DNA from: Desmospora profundinema
Lineage (GTDB): Bacteria > Bacillota > Bacilli > Thermoactinomycetales > DSM-45169
Reading direction: 5' to 3'
Length of the DNA: 64,000 bases
Assembly (NCBI RefSeq): GCF_031454155.1
Contig: NZ_JAVDQG010000009.1
Span: forward strand, 62,001-126,000
Shown here piece by piece: positions 51,854 to 61,078 of the stretch. Positions within the stretch are counted from its first letter, which is position 1. Every line of letters starts with the position of its first letter. A model generated the notes under the pieces. That model did not search any database. It was not told the origin of the DNA and saw nothing but the letters and a program-made list of their open reading frames with translations. The translations under genes and the position numbers were made by a program.

Positions 51854-52390
51854 ATGAATGGGGAAGAATCATCGAGAAAGTCGATGACGGATGAATTTTT
51901 GGAACGGCTTCAGGAGCACCGACGCTACCTGTATCATATTGCATACCGCTTGACGGGAAACACCGAGGATGCCAAGGACTTAACCCAAGAGACGCTGTGG
52001 CAGGCTCATCGCAAGTCCAATAAGTATGTATACGAAAAATCGCTGAAAGCATGGCTGAGGACGATGATGACCAATCGCTTCCGCGATCAAAAAAGGAAAA
52101 AAAGCTTGAAACTGGTGGCCCTGGAAGATGCGTTTATACAATCAGAGCCCCCTCACTCCGTTGACCGCTTGTCCGTGGAGGAACAGGTGGAACAGCGATT
52201 GATGCTGGAACGAGTGAAGGACGAAATACAAGAACTGCCCGAAATCTATCGGAGGGTGGTTGTGTTGCGGCATTTCCGGGGATACTCCTATACCGAGATC
52301 AGTGAAGCTCTGGACATTCCAGAAGGAACCGTGAAAACACAATTGTTTCGAGCCCGGAAGATGCTGAAGGAGCGACTCTCCAAAAAGTAA
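51854..52390 (+). CDS. ECF-type RNA polymerase sigma factor
   Basis: 178 residues. Region 2 (LYHIAYRLTGNTEDAKDLTQ, then ETLWQAHR) and region 4 (YRRVVVLRHFRGYSYTEISE, then LDIPEGTVKTQLFRARKML) are both complete, with no extra domains. Such factors direct stress or envelope regulons and are held by the membrane anti-sigma factor encoded 12 bases downstream. ATG 51854 follows GCAGGAGG. I could not identify its target promoter sequence reliably. Confidence 0.93.
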   Translation: MNGEESSRKSMTDEFLERLQEHRRYLYHIAYRLTGNTEDAKDLTQETLWQAHRKSNKYVYEKSLKAWLRTMMTNRFRDQKRKKSLKLVALEDAFIQSEPPHSVDRLSVEEQVEQRLMLERVKDEIQELPEIYRRVVVLRHFRGYSYTEISEALDIPEGTVKTQLFRARKMLKERLSKK

Positions 52391-52402
52391 GGGGATCGAT
52401 GG

Positions 52403-53185
52403 ATGTCTTGCAAGGATATGGATCGGCTGATCCAACTCTACCTCGATCAAGAGATAGACGAGGCGGAACTTACGTGTCTGCGGGAACATATCAAAACCTG
52501 TGATTCGTGTCGGCAGAGTTTGCAGGAAATGATGGCCTTGGTGCAAACGTTGGAAGAGATTCGCGGACATCAGGAGGGTTCCCGGATTTCCGCAATCAAC
52601 CAGATGATCAAATGGATGGCGGTTGCCACCTCCGTCGTGTTTATCATCCTATTTGTTCCACCCCTGAAAAATCACGACCAGATGGGTCCCGACGTTGCCG
52701 GTACTTCTCCGGAGCCGGTTGCCACCCAAGAAGCGGAGGAGCTGCCCGTTGAATCCGAGGTGATGGTGTTGGCCACCGGATCGGAGAGCCTGCCCATCCC
52801 CGACAACGACTATATCCGAGTCATCCGTCCCCAGGACGATGAGGAGGAGAAAATGGCGGATCATGAGTTCCAAGCAGATACCGCTTGGGTCTATCCCAGT
52901 GCCATTCCGTTTGTATTGCAGGGTAAAATGGATTGGCACAAAGAATTGAAACGCTTTGTCTTTGTCGGTGTGCCGGATTCCGACACATTGCAAACGCTGT
53001 TGGCCGCTATGGGACTTTCTTTCGATACCCGGGACGGCAATATGATCGAAGACCCTTCGTTTCCTACTTCCGTCATCTTGACGACAGGGAATGACCCGCA
53101 CCTGGAGACATTCACTTTTCCTGAAAACGAGGGGAACATCTCTCGCTGGTTTGACAAGTTAGCCGCTACGCCCGCCTTGCCTTAA
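52403..53185 (+). CDS. Membrane anti-sigma factor with zinc-finger (ZAS) domain
   Basis: 260 residues. N-terminal ZAS domain with the HxxxCxxC zinc motif in REHIKTCDSCRQSL, one membrane helix (about 69-86, WMAVATSVVFIILFV), and an extracellular domain of 170 residues. The acidic stretch EEEKMADHEF and the DUF4367-like end (FVGVPDSDTLQTLLAAMG) may sense the signal. ATG 52403 lies 12 bases after the sigma gene, an operon as usual for ECF/anti-ECF pairs. Confidence 0.9.
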   Translation: MSCKDMDRLIQLYLDQEIDEAELTCLREHIKTCDSCRQSLQEMMALVQTLEEIRGHQEGSRISAINQMIKWMAVATSVVFIILFVPPLKNHDQMGPDVAGTSPEPVATQEAEELPVESEVMVLATGSESLPIPDNDYIRVIRPQDDEEEKMADHEFQADTAWVYPSAIPFVLQGKMDWHKELKRFVFVGVPDSDTLQTLLAAMGLSFDTRDGNMIEDPSFPTSVILTTGNDPHLETFTFPENEGNISRWFDKLAATPALP

Positions 53186-53293
53186 TTCCCGTTTTTTGGG
53201 AGGGGGCATGGCGTTTTTTTTACCAAATCGCCATGACACGGCAGAGGGATTTCGGATATAATAGTCATTAAAATTTGAGAGGGGAGTTTTGAG

Positions 53294-54400
53294 ATGAGCC
53301 AGGAACAGAAGAGCCCAGACCTTGAACGTTTGCGAAGCCGGGTGGATGAGATTAACCAGCAGTTGCTGGAGTTGCTGAGCCAACGGGCTGAGCTGGCCAA
53401 AGCCATTGGTGAGGTGAAAAAAGCACAAGGGGTCAACCGCTTTGATCCCGTCCGGGAGCGGGACATGTTGGATCAGTTGGTTGCGGATAATCCCGGTCCT
53501 TTTGACAATGATACGATCCGGCATCTGTTCAAACAGATTTTCAAAGCTTCCCTCGATCTGCAGCAGAAGGACCATAAAAAGGCGCTGCTGGTGAGTCGCA
53601 AGCGGCATCCGGAAGATACGGTTGTCCACGTTGGAGAAATTCCGGTTGGTCATGACACGAAAACGATTGTAGCAGGACCTTGCTCCGTGGAATCGGAAGA
53701 TCAAGTGCGCCAAGTCGCCCAAGCTTTGCGGAAACAAGGGATCTCTCTATTGCGGGGTGGCGCTTTTAAACCGCGCACTTCTCCCTATGATTTTCAGGGT
53801 ATGGGGATCGAGGGGCTTCAGATCTTACGTCGGGTTGCCGATGAATTTGATTTGAAGGTGATTAGTGAGATTGTCAATCCCGCTGATATGGAGATGGCGG
53901 AGCAGTATGTGGATGTGATCCAGATCGGTGCCCGCAATATGCAGAACTTTGAGCTTCTCAAGGCTGCGGGAGCAGCGTCTCGACCGGTTTTTCTGAAACG
54001 GGGCATGTCCGCCACGGTGGAAGAGTTCCTGTTTGCGGCGGAATACATTGTTTCCCGTGGGAACAGCCAGGTCATGTTGTGCGAGCGGGGGATTCGCACA
54101 TACGAAAAATGGACGCGTAACACCTTGGACATTTCGGCGGTTCCGATTTTGAAGCAGGAAAGCCATCTGCCTGTTTTTGTGGATATTACCCATTCCACCG
54201 GCCGACGGGACATCCAGTTGCCCGTGGCTCGTGCAGCATTGGCCGCGGGTGCGGATGGAATTATGCTAGAGGTGCACCCCGATCCGTCTGTGGCATTGTC
54301 AGACGCCAATCAACAAATCGATATTCCACGATTCCATACGTTTATGGAGGAGATTCGTCAGACTGGTTTGGTAGCACCCGCTCCTGTTACCGTCGGTTGA
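53294..54400 (+). CDS. aroA: Bifunctional chorismate mutase / DAHP synthase
   Basis: 368 residues. An N-terminal AroQ-type chorismate mutase (about 10-90, [20 protein letters not shown]) acts as the regulatory domain, joined to a class I-beta DAHP synthase: [55 protein letters not shown] and [10 protein letters not shown]. Catalyses the first step of aromatic amino acid synthesis, inhibited by chorismate/prephenate in Bacillus AroA(G). Start ATG 53294 follows AGGGGAG; TATAAT lies at about 53257. In Bacillus it also neighbours ccpA. Confidence 0.96.
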   Translation: MSQEQKSPDLERLRSRVDEINQQLLELLSQRAELAKAIGEVKKAQGVNRFDPVRERDMLDQLVADNPGPFDNDTIRHLFKQIFKASLDLQQKDHKKALLVSRKRHPEDTVVHVGEIPVGHDTKTIVAGPCSVESEDQVRQVAQALRKQGISLLRGGAFKPRTSPYDFQGMGIEGLQILRRVADEFDLKVISEIVNPADMEMAEQYVDVIQIGARNMQNFELLKAAGAASRPVFLKRGMSATVEEFLFAAEYIVSRGNSQVMLCERGIRTYEKWTRNTLDISAVPILKQESHLPVFVDITHSTGRRDIQLPVARAALAAGADGIMLEVHPDPSVALSDANQQIDIPRFHTFMEEIRQTGLVAPAPVTVG

Positions 54401-54458
54401 TGGTGAGTGTAGCCGACCAAATCAACTCGCCTGTCAACTTTTGATCCCATCCATTGGG

Positions 54459-54491
54459 GACCGGCTTTTTCTAAAAGTCGGTCCTCTTCTT
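54459..54491 (+). terminator. aroA terminator
   Basis: GGACCGGCTTTT/AAAAGTCGGTCC, then TCTTCTTC. Confidence 0.7.
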
Positions 54492-54647
54492 CATTGGAAT
54501 GGTACAAATGGGGCAAACCAAAGGATAGAGCGACTGGAAGTGGGAAGGAATACCATTTAAACGATGACAACCTTTGCAAGAGGCAGGAATTTGTCGTATT
54601 CTTAAAAGAACAACGGAAAAACCATCAACCAAATGGATGTGGATCCA

Positions 54648-55676
54648 ATGGGGAAGAAAAAAGAAACGATAACAATCTATGATGTGGCCCGGGAAGCAGG
54701 GGTTTCCATGGCAACGGTTTCCCGTGTGGTTAACGGCAATCCTAATGTAAAGCCGGTCACCCGAAAGAAAGTGCTGGAGACCATTCGTCGGATGGGATAT
54801 CGTCCGAATGCCGTGGCCCGTGGGTTGGCAAGCAAGAAAACGACTACCGTTGGTGTCGTGATTCCGGATATCTCCTACGCTTTTTTTGCGGAATTAACCC
54901 GGGGGATCGAAGATATTGCCAACATGTATCATTACAACATTATCTTGTGCAACTCCGATCTGAAAAAAGAGAAAGAGATGCAGTTGATTGAAGCGCTTTT
55001 GGAGAAGCAGGTAGATGGACTGTTGTTTTTAGGCGGGGAAGTAACTGAGGAGCATCGGGAGATCTTTTCCGGAGCTCAGGTTCCCATTGTGCTGGCGGCT
55101 ACTCATGACGAAGTGGACAAGGACCGCCCCTATGTCACGATCGATCAGGTGCAGGCAGCGAAAGAGGCGACCGGGATATTGATTCGGGAAGGTCACAAGC
55201 GGATTGGTCTGTTGGGCGGCCCACTGACGGATCCGATCATCGGTTTCCCCCGTTACCAGGGGTACAAAGAAGCCTTGGAGGAAGAAGGAATCCCCTTTAA
55301 CGAAAATTGGGTGCGCCTGGGCAACTACCGATATAATTCCGGTCTGGAAGCGGCCAAGGAGCTCTTGGGGATGGTGGATGCCCCCACGGCGATTTTTGCG
55401 GTCAACGATGAGATGGCGGTAGGAGCCATCCATGCGGTTCAGGATCGGGGTCTGGATGTACCGAAAGATGTGTCGGTGATGGGATTTGACAACATCCCCC
55501 TCGCTTCTCAAGTGCGGCCCCTGTTGAGCACGGTGGCGGTACCGATGTATGATATCGGTGCAGTGGCCATGCGTTTGTTGACCAAATACATGAATGACGA
55601 GACGATCGAAGAAAATCAAGTGGTATTGCCCTATCGATTGGAGTTGGCGGACTCCACCCGTCTAAAGGAATTATGA
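54648..55676 (+). CDS. ccpA: Catabolite control protein A
   Basis: 342 residues of the LacI family. [23 protein letters not shown], then [15 protein letters not shown], nearly identical to Bacillus CcpA. The core domain has [20 protein letters not shown] (HPr-Ser-P contact region) and [20 protein letters not shown]. CcpA with HPr-Ser46-P binds cre sites; one lies upstream of acsA at 58893. ATG 54648 matches the known N-terminus; ATG 54633 is an alternative, both with weak sites. Confidence 0.94.
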   Translation: MGKKKETITIYDVAREAGVSMATVSRVVNGNPNVKPVTRKKVLETIRRMGYRPNAVARGLASKKTTTVGVVIPDISYAFFAELTRGIEDIANMYHYNIILCNSDLKKEKEMQLIEALLEKQVDGLLFLGGEVTEEHREIFSGAQVPIVLAATHDEVDKDRPYVTIDQVQAAKEATGILIREGHKRIGLLGGPLTDPIIGFPRYQGYKEALEEEGIPFNENWVRLGNYRYNSGLEAAKELLGMVDAPTAIFAVNDEMAVGAIHAVQDRGLDVPKDVSVMGFDNIPLASQVRPLLSTVAVPMYDIGAVAMRLLTKYMNDETIEENQVVLPYRLELADSTRLKEL

Positions 55677-55689
55677 AGGGAAGAAGGGA

Positions 55690-56394
55690 ATGGAGAAACG
55701 GATTGGCTTAATTGGGGCGATGGAAGAAGAAATTGCCCTTTTTTTGGAGGAAATGGAGAGGGAGCAGACGGAAGAGCACGTCGGTATCCGATACCACTCG
55801 GGGCGGTTGGCCGGCCAATCCGTGGTCGTGTGCCGTTCCGGAGTGGGCAAGGTAAACGCCTCCGTCTGCACACAAGTCCTGATTGACCGTTATGGAGTGG
55901 AATCCGTCATCTTTACGGGGGTGGCGGGAGCACTCGATCCGAAACTGGATATCGGTGACATTGTCGTGTCCACCTCTTGTCAGCAACATGATATGGATGT
56001 GACTCCGCTGGGTCTCTCGAAGGGAGAAATCCCCTTTCAAAAGGTCTCGGAGTTTCAAGCCGATCCTGAACTGATCCGGCTGGCGGAAAAAGCGGCATCG
56101 ATGTGGACGGAAGGACGGGTGATCCGGGGGAAAGTGCTGTCAGGAGATCAATTTATCGCCCGTGTAGACACGGTTCGGGAATTGCGAGAGCAGATGGGCG
56201 GCGCTTGTGTGGAGATGGAGGGGGCAGCCGTCGCCCATGTGTGCCACCTGAACGATATTCCTTTTGTCGTGATCCGGTCGATGTCCGACCGGGCGGATCA
56301 TTCCGCAGATGTAAACTTCCAGGAATTTGCCGTCATTGCCGCCCGTCGATCCAATGGGATCGTAAAAAATATGATCGGACAGCATCATTCGTAA
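55690..56394 (+). CDS. mtnN: 5'-methylthioadenosine/S-adenosylhomocysteine nucleosidase
   Basis: 234 residues. Nucleoside phosphorylase fold: IGLIGAMEEEIALFLEEM, VFTGVAGAL-type IFTGVAGALDPKLDIGD, GDQFIARVD, VEMEGAAVAHVC and RSMSDRADHSADVNF with the catalytic Asp. It cleaves methylthioadenosine (from spermidine synthesis) and S-adenosylhomocysteine for salvage. It starts 13 bases after ccpA, but with GGAAGAAGGGA as ribosome binding site, and is probably co-transcribed. Confidence 0.95.
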   Translation: MEKRIGLIGAMEEEIALFLEEMEREQTEEHVGIRYHSGRLAGQSVVVCRSGVGKVNASVCTQVLIDRYGVESVIFTGVAGALDPKLDIGDIVVSTSCQQHDMDVTPLGLSKGEIPFQKVSEFQADPELIRLAEKAASMWTEGRVIRGKVLSGDQFIARVDTVRELREQMGGACVEMEGAAVAHVCHLNDIPFVVIRSMSDRADHSADVNFQEFAVIAARRSNGIVKNMIGQHHS

Positions 56395-56399
56395 ATCAG

Positions 56400-56440
56400 A
56401 CGACCCGTCGGTCCATACGAACCGACGGGTCGTTTGATTT
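56400..56440. terminator. Terminator between mtnN and the convergent gene
   Basis: ACGACCCGTCGGT/ACCGACGGGTCGT, 13-base stem, then TTGATTTC. Confidence 0.85.
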
Positions 56441-56453
56441 CTCCGGGATTGTA

Positions 56454-56645
56454 TCATTCGCCCGTTAGAAAGAACTTCCTTGAATCCATTTCTGCTCGTA
56501 CCTCGCATAAATAGGCTTCCATGGTTCCTTCATCAGGGAATGTCGCTTGGTACCCCGTTCCATCCGCCTGAACCAGGATTCCCCGTTCCATCAACCGCTG
56601 GGCGAAATAATTGCTGTCTGGCCCCCAAAACTGGCAGTTTTTCAT
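56454..56645 (-). CDS. Small hypothetical protein
   Basis: 63 residues starting MKNCQFWGPDSNYFAQRLME, with DGTGYQATFPDEGTMEAYLC later. Compact, acidic, soluble. ATG 56645 follows GGGAGGAT; the longer frame to 56723 lacks a site. Family not recognised. Confidence 0.65.
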   Translation of the reverse strand: MKNCQFWGPDSNYFAQRLMERGILVQADGTGYQATFPDEGTMEAYLCEVRAEMDSRKFFLTGE

Positions 56646-56782
56646 GTATCGATCCTCCCTCCCCTCGTTCTCCTGCTTTTGCGTGTACGATCCCCGATCC
56701 GGAACAGCATGATGTTCTGACAACGAAGAAAATAAATCAACGTTAAGAGAAATCCCTGCTTTTTTGGGTTAATGAAATTGAC

Positions 56783-56794
56783 CTGACTGGTCAG
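56783..56794. promoter_or_regulatory. TetR-type operator-like palindrome
   Basis: CTGAC-TG-GTCAG within a TTGACCTGACTGGTCAGTAT context. Repressor-site-like but with no matching gene facing away from it. Confidence 0.35.
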
Positions 56795-56818
56795 TATAAA
56801 CATGAAGGAAGAAGGGTT

Positions 56819-57985
56819 TTAGGGACCACAGGCTTGATTTTGGTTGAAAAAGCGGGTGACCTGTTGCACCGTAATGGCGTTTTTTTGCGTGATCTCTTTT
56901 CGGCGTGGGATCGGTTGAAAGATCCCTTCCGGATCCATCAATTGTTCAGGCAGGGAACAGGGGCTTTCGGGCTGCCATCGTTCCAGCCATTGACGGGGCA
57001 GTTTGCAGTTTTCCAGCGCTTGACCGGACAATTCCGCCCACAGAAGGGTCCACGCCCGGGGAACTACCCGCCAGATATCGTAACCGCCGCCTCCGACGGC
57101 GATCCAACGTCCATCGCAGTACTCATGGGCCAACTGCCGGACCCGTCGGGGAATCTCCCGGTAGATACGCATGGTGGTGGACAGATGGGTCAAGGGATCA
57201 AAACGATGGGAATCGCATCCATTTTGGGACAGGATAACGTCGGGGCAAAATTCTCGTACCGCTGCTGGGACTACCTGTTCAAAGGCGTCCAACCATGAGT
57301 CATCTTCCGTGAAGGCATCCAACGGAACGTTGAGGGACGTGCCTACTCCCCGATCGGTACCTCGTTCATATACATGGCCTGTTCCGGGAAACAAATAGCG
57401 TCCCGTCTCATGGATGGAAACAGTCATGACATGGGGATCGTCGTAGAAAGACCATTGAACTCCGTCTCCATGGTGGGCGTCTGTGTCGATGTACATCACG
57501 CGGGCGTCGTATTTTTTACGCAAGTAAGCGATTGCAACAGAGGCGTCGTTATAGATGCAGAAGCCGGATGCTTTCCCGCGAAGGGCGTGGTGCAATCCCC
57601 CTGAAAGGTTAAGGGCATGGGTGCAACGCCCCGACATAACGGCTTCCGCCGCCTCCAGGGTACCGCCCACCACCAGAGCAGCCGCCTGGTGAATGCCTGG
57701 AAAGACAGGGTTGTCCTCCGTGTGCAATCCGTACTCCTCCAGCCGTTCAGGAGGGATGGTTCCATCATCAGCCCGTTTTACCACCTCGATATATTCGGGA
57801 GTATGGACGAGGGCCAGTTCCTCATCCGTTGCCATTCGGGGGGGCATCAGATGCTCCGGTGACAGGAGTCCCAGGGAGCGAATCAGGTCTAGAGTCAGTT
57901 CCAGCCGTTTATTGTTAAACGGGTGGATTTCGCTGAAGCGGTATCTTAAAAAATCTTTACTGTAGATTAACCGTGCGGACTCCAT
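56819..57985 (-). CDS. acuC: Acetoin utilisation protein AcuC (histone-deacetylase fold)
   Basis: 388 residues. Zn-dependent deacetylase hallmarks: LNLSGGLHHALRGKASGFCI (HH pair), YIDTDAHHGDGVQWSFYDDP (zinc ligands D-x-H), LSQNGCDSHRFDPLTHL and AVGGGGYDIWRVVPRAW (Tyr). In B. subtilis AcuC deacetylates and reactivates acetyl-CoA synthetase AcsA. ATG 57985 follows AAGGAGG. It lies 123 bases after acuA on the same strand. Confidence 0.94.
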   Translation of the reverse strand: MESARLIYSKDFLRYRFSEIHPFNNKRLELTLDLIRSLGLLSPEHLMPPRMATDEELALVHTPEYIEVVKRADDGTIPPERLEEYGLHTEDNPVFPGIHQAAALVVGGTLEAAEAVMSGRCTHALNLSGGLHHALRGKASGFCIYNDASVAIAYLRKKYDARVMYIDTDAHHGDGVQWSFYDDPHVMTVSIHETGRYLFPGTGHVYERGTDRGVGTSLNVPLDAFTEDDSWLDAFEQVVPAAVREFCPDVILSQNGCDSHRFDPLTHLSTTMRIYREIPRRVRQLAHEYCDGRWIAVGGGGYDIWRVVPRAWTLLWAELSGQALENCKLPRQWLERWQPESPCSLPEQLMDPEGIFQPIPRRKEITQKNAITVQQVTRFFNQNQACGP

Positions 57986-58108
57986 TCAACGAACCTCCTT
58001 ACTTGTCGGGTTCCTTGCCGAGCCGGACTCCTTTGCGGCCGGCCGTGTCAGTTCAGCCCTCGATCCGTAGATCTTTTTCAGCACATGATTTTTTCCATAA
58101 GCAACGTT

Positions 58109-58771
58109 TCAGTATAGGATCCGATGCCGAAACCGAAGGCGGTCAAATTGTTCCACCGAGGATGGGGGAACATACTTGCCAATCCGAGCCATGAGGCAAT
58201 TGGCGGGGTGAGCCGTAATTTCCGGATCGTCTGTAGCCATCCATTCCAACCCGGCACTGGCCATTACCTTCTCCATCACTCTGCGGTATTCCCAAACGGA
58301 CAGGCCGGTTCCTTTCAAATCCCAGTGCCAATAATATTCGGTGGAGATAACGATGTAGTGCTCCATATAGGGATCTAAGAAAGAGACGCGCAACAACGCT
58401 TTGGCGACCCCATCTGTTCGATACGGGGCTGCCACTTCAATGGCCCCCAATTCGAGCAGGTTCTCCATATTGCCTTTCGACCAGTGTTCCAGCGCATCGG
58501 GGTGAAGATAGGTTACATACCCTACGATTTCGTTGGCGGTGCGAGCGATGATAACCCGCCCCTCCGGCAATCGGGTGATGCCGAGAATCGCCCGCTGTTG
58601 TTCTTCCGGAGGACGAAAGGCGACCAGTCCTTCATGGAAGGAATATTGTATAAACGTTTCTGGGGGGACAGGGCCTTCCACCATTAAGTCACCCCCCGAT
58701 CCAGGAAGCGTGAGGGAGTGGTATTGTTTGCGGTGTTCCAAAGGCTTGCCACCTCCAAAAGTGGGGTCCAT
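58109..58771 (-). CDS. acuA: AcuA protein acetyltransferase (GNAT)
   Basis: 220 residues. GNAT fold with AcuA-specific segments: VIIARTANEIVGYVTYLHPD, GAIEVAAPYRTDGVAKALLR (acetyl-CoA loop) and VISTEYYWHWDLKGTGLSVW. AcuA acetylates the catalytic Lys of AcsA in response to acetyl-CoA, switching it off. ATG 58771 follows GGAGGAAGG. Divergent from acsA across 288 bases. Confidence 0.93.
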   Translation of the reverse strand: MDPTFGGGKPLEHRKQYHSLTLPGSGGDLMVEGPVPPETFIQYSFHEGLVAFRPPEEQQRAILGITRLPEGRVIIARTANEIVGYVTYLHPDALEHWSKGNMENLLELGAIEVAAPYRTDGVAKALLRVSFLDPYMEHYIVISTEYYWHWDLKGTGLSVWEYRRVMEKVMASAGLEWMATDDPEITAHPANCLMARIGKYVPPSSVEQFDRLRFRHRILY

Positions 58772-58855
58772 CCATCCGTTATTCCTTCCTCCATTATATG
58801 TCGGATTCCTATCAAGTGGATGGGGCAAAACCGGGAACAATGAAACTGTGCAACA

Positions 58856-58883
58856 TTGCGAATTATTGTATCTATGTTATAAT
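58856..58883 (+). promoter_or_regulatory. acsA promoter
   Basis: TTGCGA (58856-58861), 16-base spacer, TATAAT (58878-58883). Confidence 0.75.
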
Positions 58884-58892
58884 TGTGATGGA

Positions 58893-58906
58893 TGAAGACG
58901 TTTTCA
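58893..58906 (+). promoter_or_regulatory. cre site (CcpA operator) of acsA
   Basis: TGAAGACGTTTTCA matches the cre consensus TGAAARCGYTTWCA at all but one position and is nearly palindromic. It starts within a few bases of the predicted transcript start, the usual position for CcpA roadblock or repression. Confidence 0.8.
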
Positions 58907-59059
58907 TCAAGTCCCAAATTAACCGGAAACGATACCGGTCCCCTCATCTGCACTTTCAGCACAAGTCTCGCCTCGGTCATTTCGTTCCCGGGTCTCGCTT
59001 GTAACAGGTAAACGCTGTTTTACTGATTGTGGCATTCAGGCTGATAGGGAGGGTCCTTA

Positions 59060-60778
59060 GTGAAGCAAGCAGAAATAATTGGTGTGAAAACGTCGGGAAA
59101 CAACCTGCATGGATACGAAGAGGCAGTTGAAAGCTTTGATTGGAAAGAGGCGGAAAAGGCGTTTTCTTGGTACGAAACAGGAAAAGTAAATGCTGCTTAT
59201 GAAGCAATCGACCGTCATGCCGAAACCGAACGGCGGGATCAGGTCGCTTTGTATTACAGTGATCCCGATCGGAAGGAAGAGTACACCTTCCGCGAGATGC
59301 GGGATCAGTCGAACCGTTTTGGAAATGTGCTAAAAAAGATTGGTGTCAAAAAAGGAGATCGCGTCTTTATCTTCATGCCCCGGACTCCGGAACTGTATTT
59401 CAGCTTTTTAGGCATTCTGAAGGTGGGTGCGATCGTCGGCCCGCTGTTTGAAGCCTTCATGGAAGGGGCGGTGCGGGATCGACTGGAAGACAGTGAAGCT
59501 GTCGCACTGGTGACGACACCCCAGTTGCTGGAGCGGGTTCCAGTCGATGAGCTGCCGGCTTTGAAGCATATTATCTTGGTGGGCGCCACTGGAGAACTGA
59601 CGGACGGAACTTACGATTTTGAAAAAGAGATGGAAGCCGCCTCGCCGAATCTGGAAATCGAGTGGATGGACCGGGAAGACCCGATGATTATTCACTACAC
59701 TTCCGGTTCCACGGGCAAGCCCAAAGGGGTGCTTCATGTTCATAACGCCATGATTCAACACTACCAAACGGGAAGATGGGTATTGGATTTACAGGAAGAG
59801 GATATTTATTGGTGTACGGCGGATCCGGGATGGGTGACCGGAACTTCCTACGGGATTTTTGCCCCTTGGTTAAACGGGGTGACCAACGTGATCCGCGGTG
59901 GTCGCTTCAGCCCTGACGATTGGTATCAAACTCTTCAGGATAACCGGGTGACGATTTGGTACAGCGCTCCGACGGCCTTTCGTATGTTGATGGGTGCTGG
60001 GGCAGACGTGGCGAAAAAATACGACCTCTCCCATGTGCGTCATATCCTGAGTGTAGGGGAACCCTTAAACCCTGAAGTGGTGCGTTGGGGATTGGAAGCT
60101 TTCAATCGGCGCATCCACGACAACTGGTGGATGACTGAGACCGGCGGGATCCTGATTTCCAATTACCCGCAGATGCCGATCAAACCGGGCTCCATGGGTC
60201 GCCCGTTCCCGGGAATCAAAGCGGCAATCATCGACGACGAAGGCAATGAACTGCCTCCGTACCGCATGGGTAATCTGGCGATCCGTACCCCATGGCCGTC
60301 CATGATGCGTGCCATCTGGAAGAACGAAGCCAAGTACAATGAATATTTTCGCATTCCCGGCTGGTATGTTTCCGGTGATTCCGCTTACATGGATGAAGAA
60401 GGGTACTTTTGGTTCCAGGGCCGAATCGACGATGTGATCAACACTTCCGGTGAGCGGGTGGGGCCGTTTGAAGTGGAAAGCAAACTGGTGGAACATCCGG
60501 CTGTGGCGGAAGCGGGCGTGATCGGAAAACCGGATCCGGTTCGGGGGGAGATCATCAAAGCGTTTATCTCCCTGCGTCAAGGATATGAGGTGTCCGATGC
60601 ACTCAAAGAGGAGATCCGGGCCTTCGTAAAGGAGGGGTTGGCCGCCCACGCCGCTCCCAGGGAGATCGATTTCAAAGATAAACTGCCCAAAACCCGCAGC
60701 GGTAAAATCATGCGTCGGGTATTGAAAGCGTGGGAACTGGATTTGCCCACCGGAGACTTATCGACCATGGAAGACTGA
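59060..60778 (+). CDS. acsA: Acetyl-CoA synthetase
   Basis: 572 residues, ANL superfamily. Adenylate-forming motifs: IIHYTSGSTGKPKGVLHVHN (P-loop), NWWMTETGGILIS, GWYVSGDSAYMDEEGYFWFQ and GRIDDVINTSGERVGPFEVE (hinge). The C-terminal KLPKTRSGKIMRR contains the Lys that AcuA acetylates (PxxxxGK). It activates acetate to acetyl-CoA. GTG 59060 follows GGGAGGG; a 175-base leader separates it from its promoter. Predicted to be repressed by CcpA in glucose. Confidence 0.96.
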   Translation: MKQAEIIGVKTSGNNLHGYEEAVESFDWKEAEKAFSWYETGKVNAAYEAIDRHAETERRDQVALYYSDPDRKEEYTFREMRDQSNRFGNVLKKIGVKKGDRVFIFMPRTPELYFSFLGILKVGAIVGPLFEAFMEGAVRDRLEDSEAVALVTTPQLLERVPVDELPALKHIILVGATGELTDGTYDFEKEMEAASPNLEIEWMDREDPMIIHYTSGSTGKPKGVLHVHNAMIQHYQTGRWVLDLQEEDIYWCTADPGWVTGTSYGIFAPWLNGVTNVIRGGRFSPDDWYQTLQDNRVTIWYSAPTAFRMLMGAGADVAKKYDLSHVRHILSVGEPLNPEVVRWGLEAFNRRIHDNWWMTETGGILISNYPQMPIKPGSMGRPFPGIKAAIIDDEGNELPPYRMGNLAIRTPWPSMMRAIWKNEAKYNEYFRIPGWYVSGDSAYMDEEGYFWFQGRIDDVINTSGERVGPFEVESKLVEHPAVAEAGVIGKPDPVRGEIIKAFISLRQGYEVSDALKEEIRAFVKEGLAAHAAPREIDFKDKLPKTRSGKIMRRVLKAWELDLPTGDLSTMED

Positions 60779-60790
60779 GTGAGAAACACG

Positions 60791-60820
60791 AGCGGCGGTG
60801 ATAGAACCGCCGCTTTTTTG
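60791..60820 (+). terminator. acsA terminator
   Basis: AGCGGCGGT/ACCGCCGCT followed by TTTTT. Confidence 0.92.
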
Positions 60821-61028
60821 TTTGTGGGTGATTTATAAGAATTTTGGTTGGACTCCTATCGGCTTCACTGGCCGACGGGACTTCTCCGTGTTAGTTGAAG
60901 AGGCTCTTTTTTGGATCATAGTGGGTCTGGTGTCATCATCGTCAATATACGGCTCCCATCAGGGTCCTGGGGACGATTTCACCGCTTTCCATTTAGGCAA
61001 CGAATTCCTGTTTAGAAGACGAGCACGA
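60821..61028. other. Gene-free gap between convergent units
   Basis: About 200 bases between the acsA and PBP terminators. I see no frame with a ribosome binding site and no clear RNA structure. Confidence 0.5.
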
Positions 61029-61076
61029 TCAAAAGAACCCGTAACCGTTTTAAAACCGGTTACGGGGTTCTTTTGA
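61029..61076. terminator. Terminator of the PBP gene
   Basis: AAAAGAACCCGTAACCG paired imperfectly with CCGGTTACGGGGTTCTTTT, usable in both directions. Confidence 0.85.
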
Positions 61077-61078
61077 TT

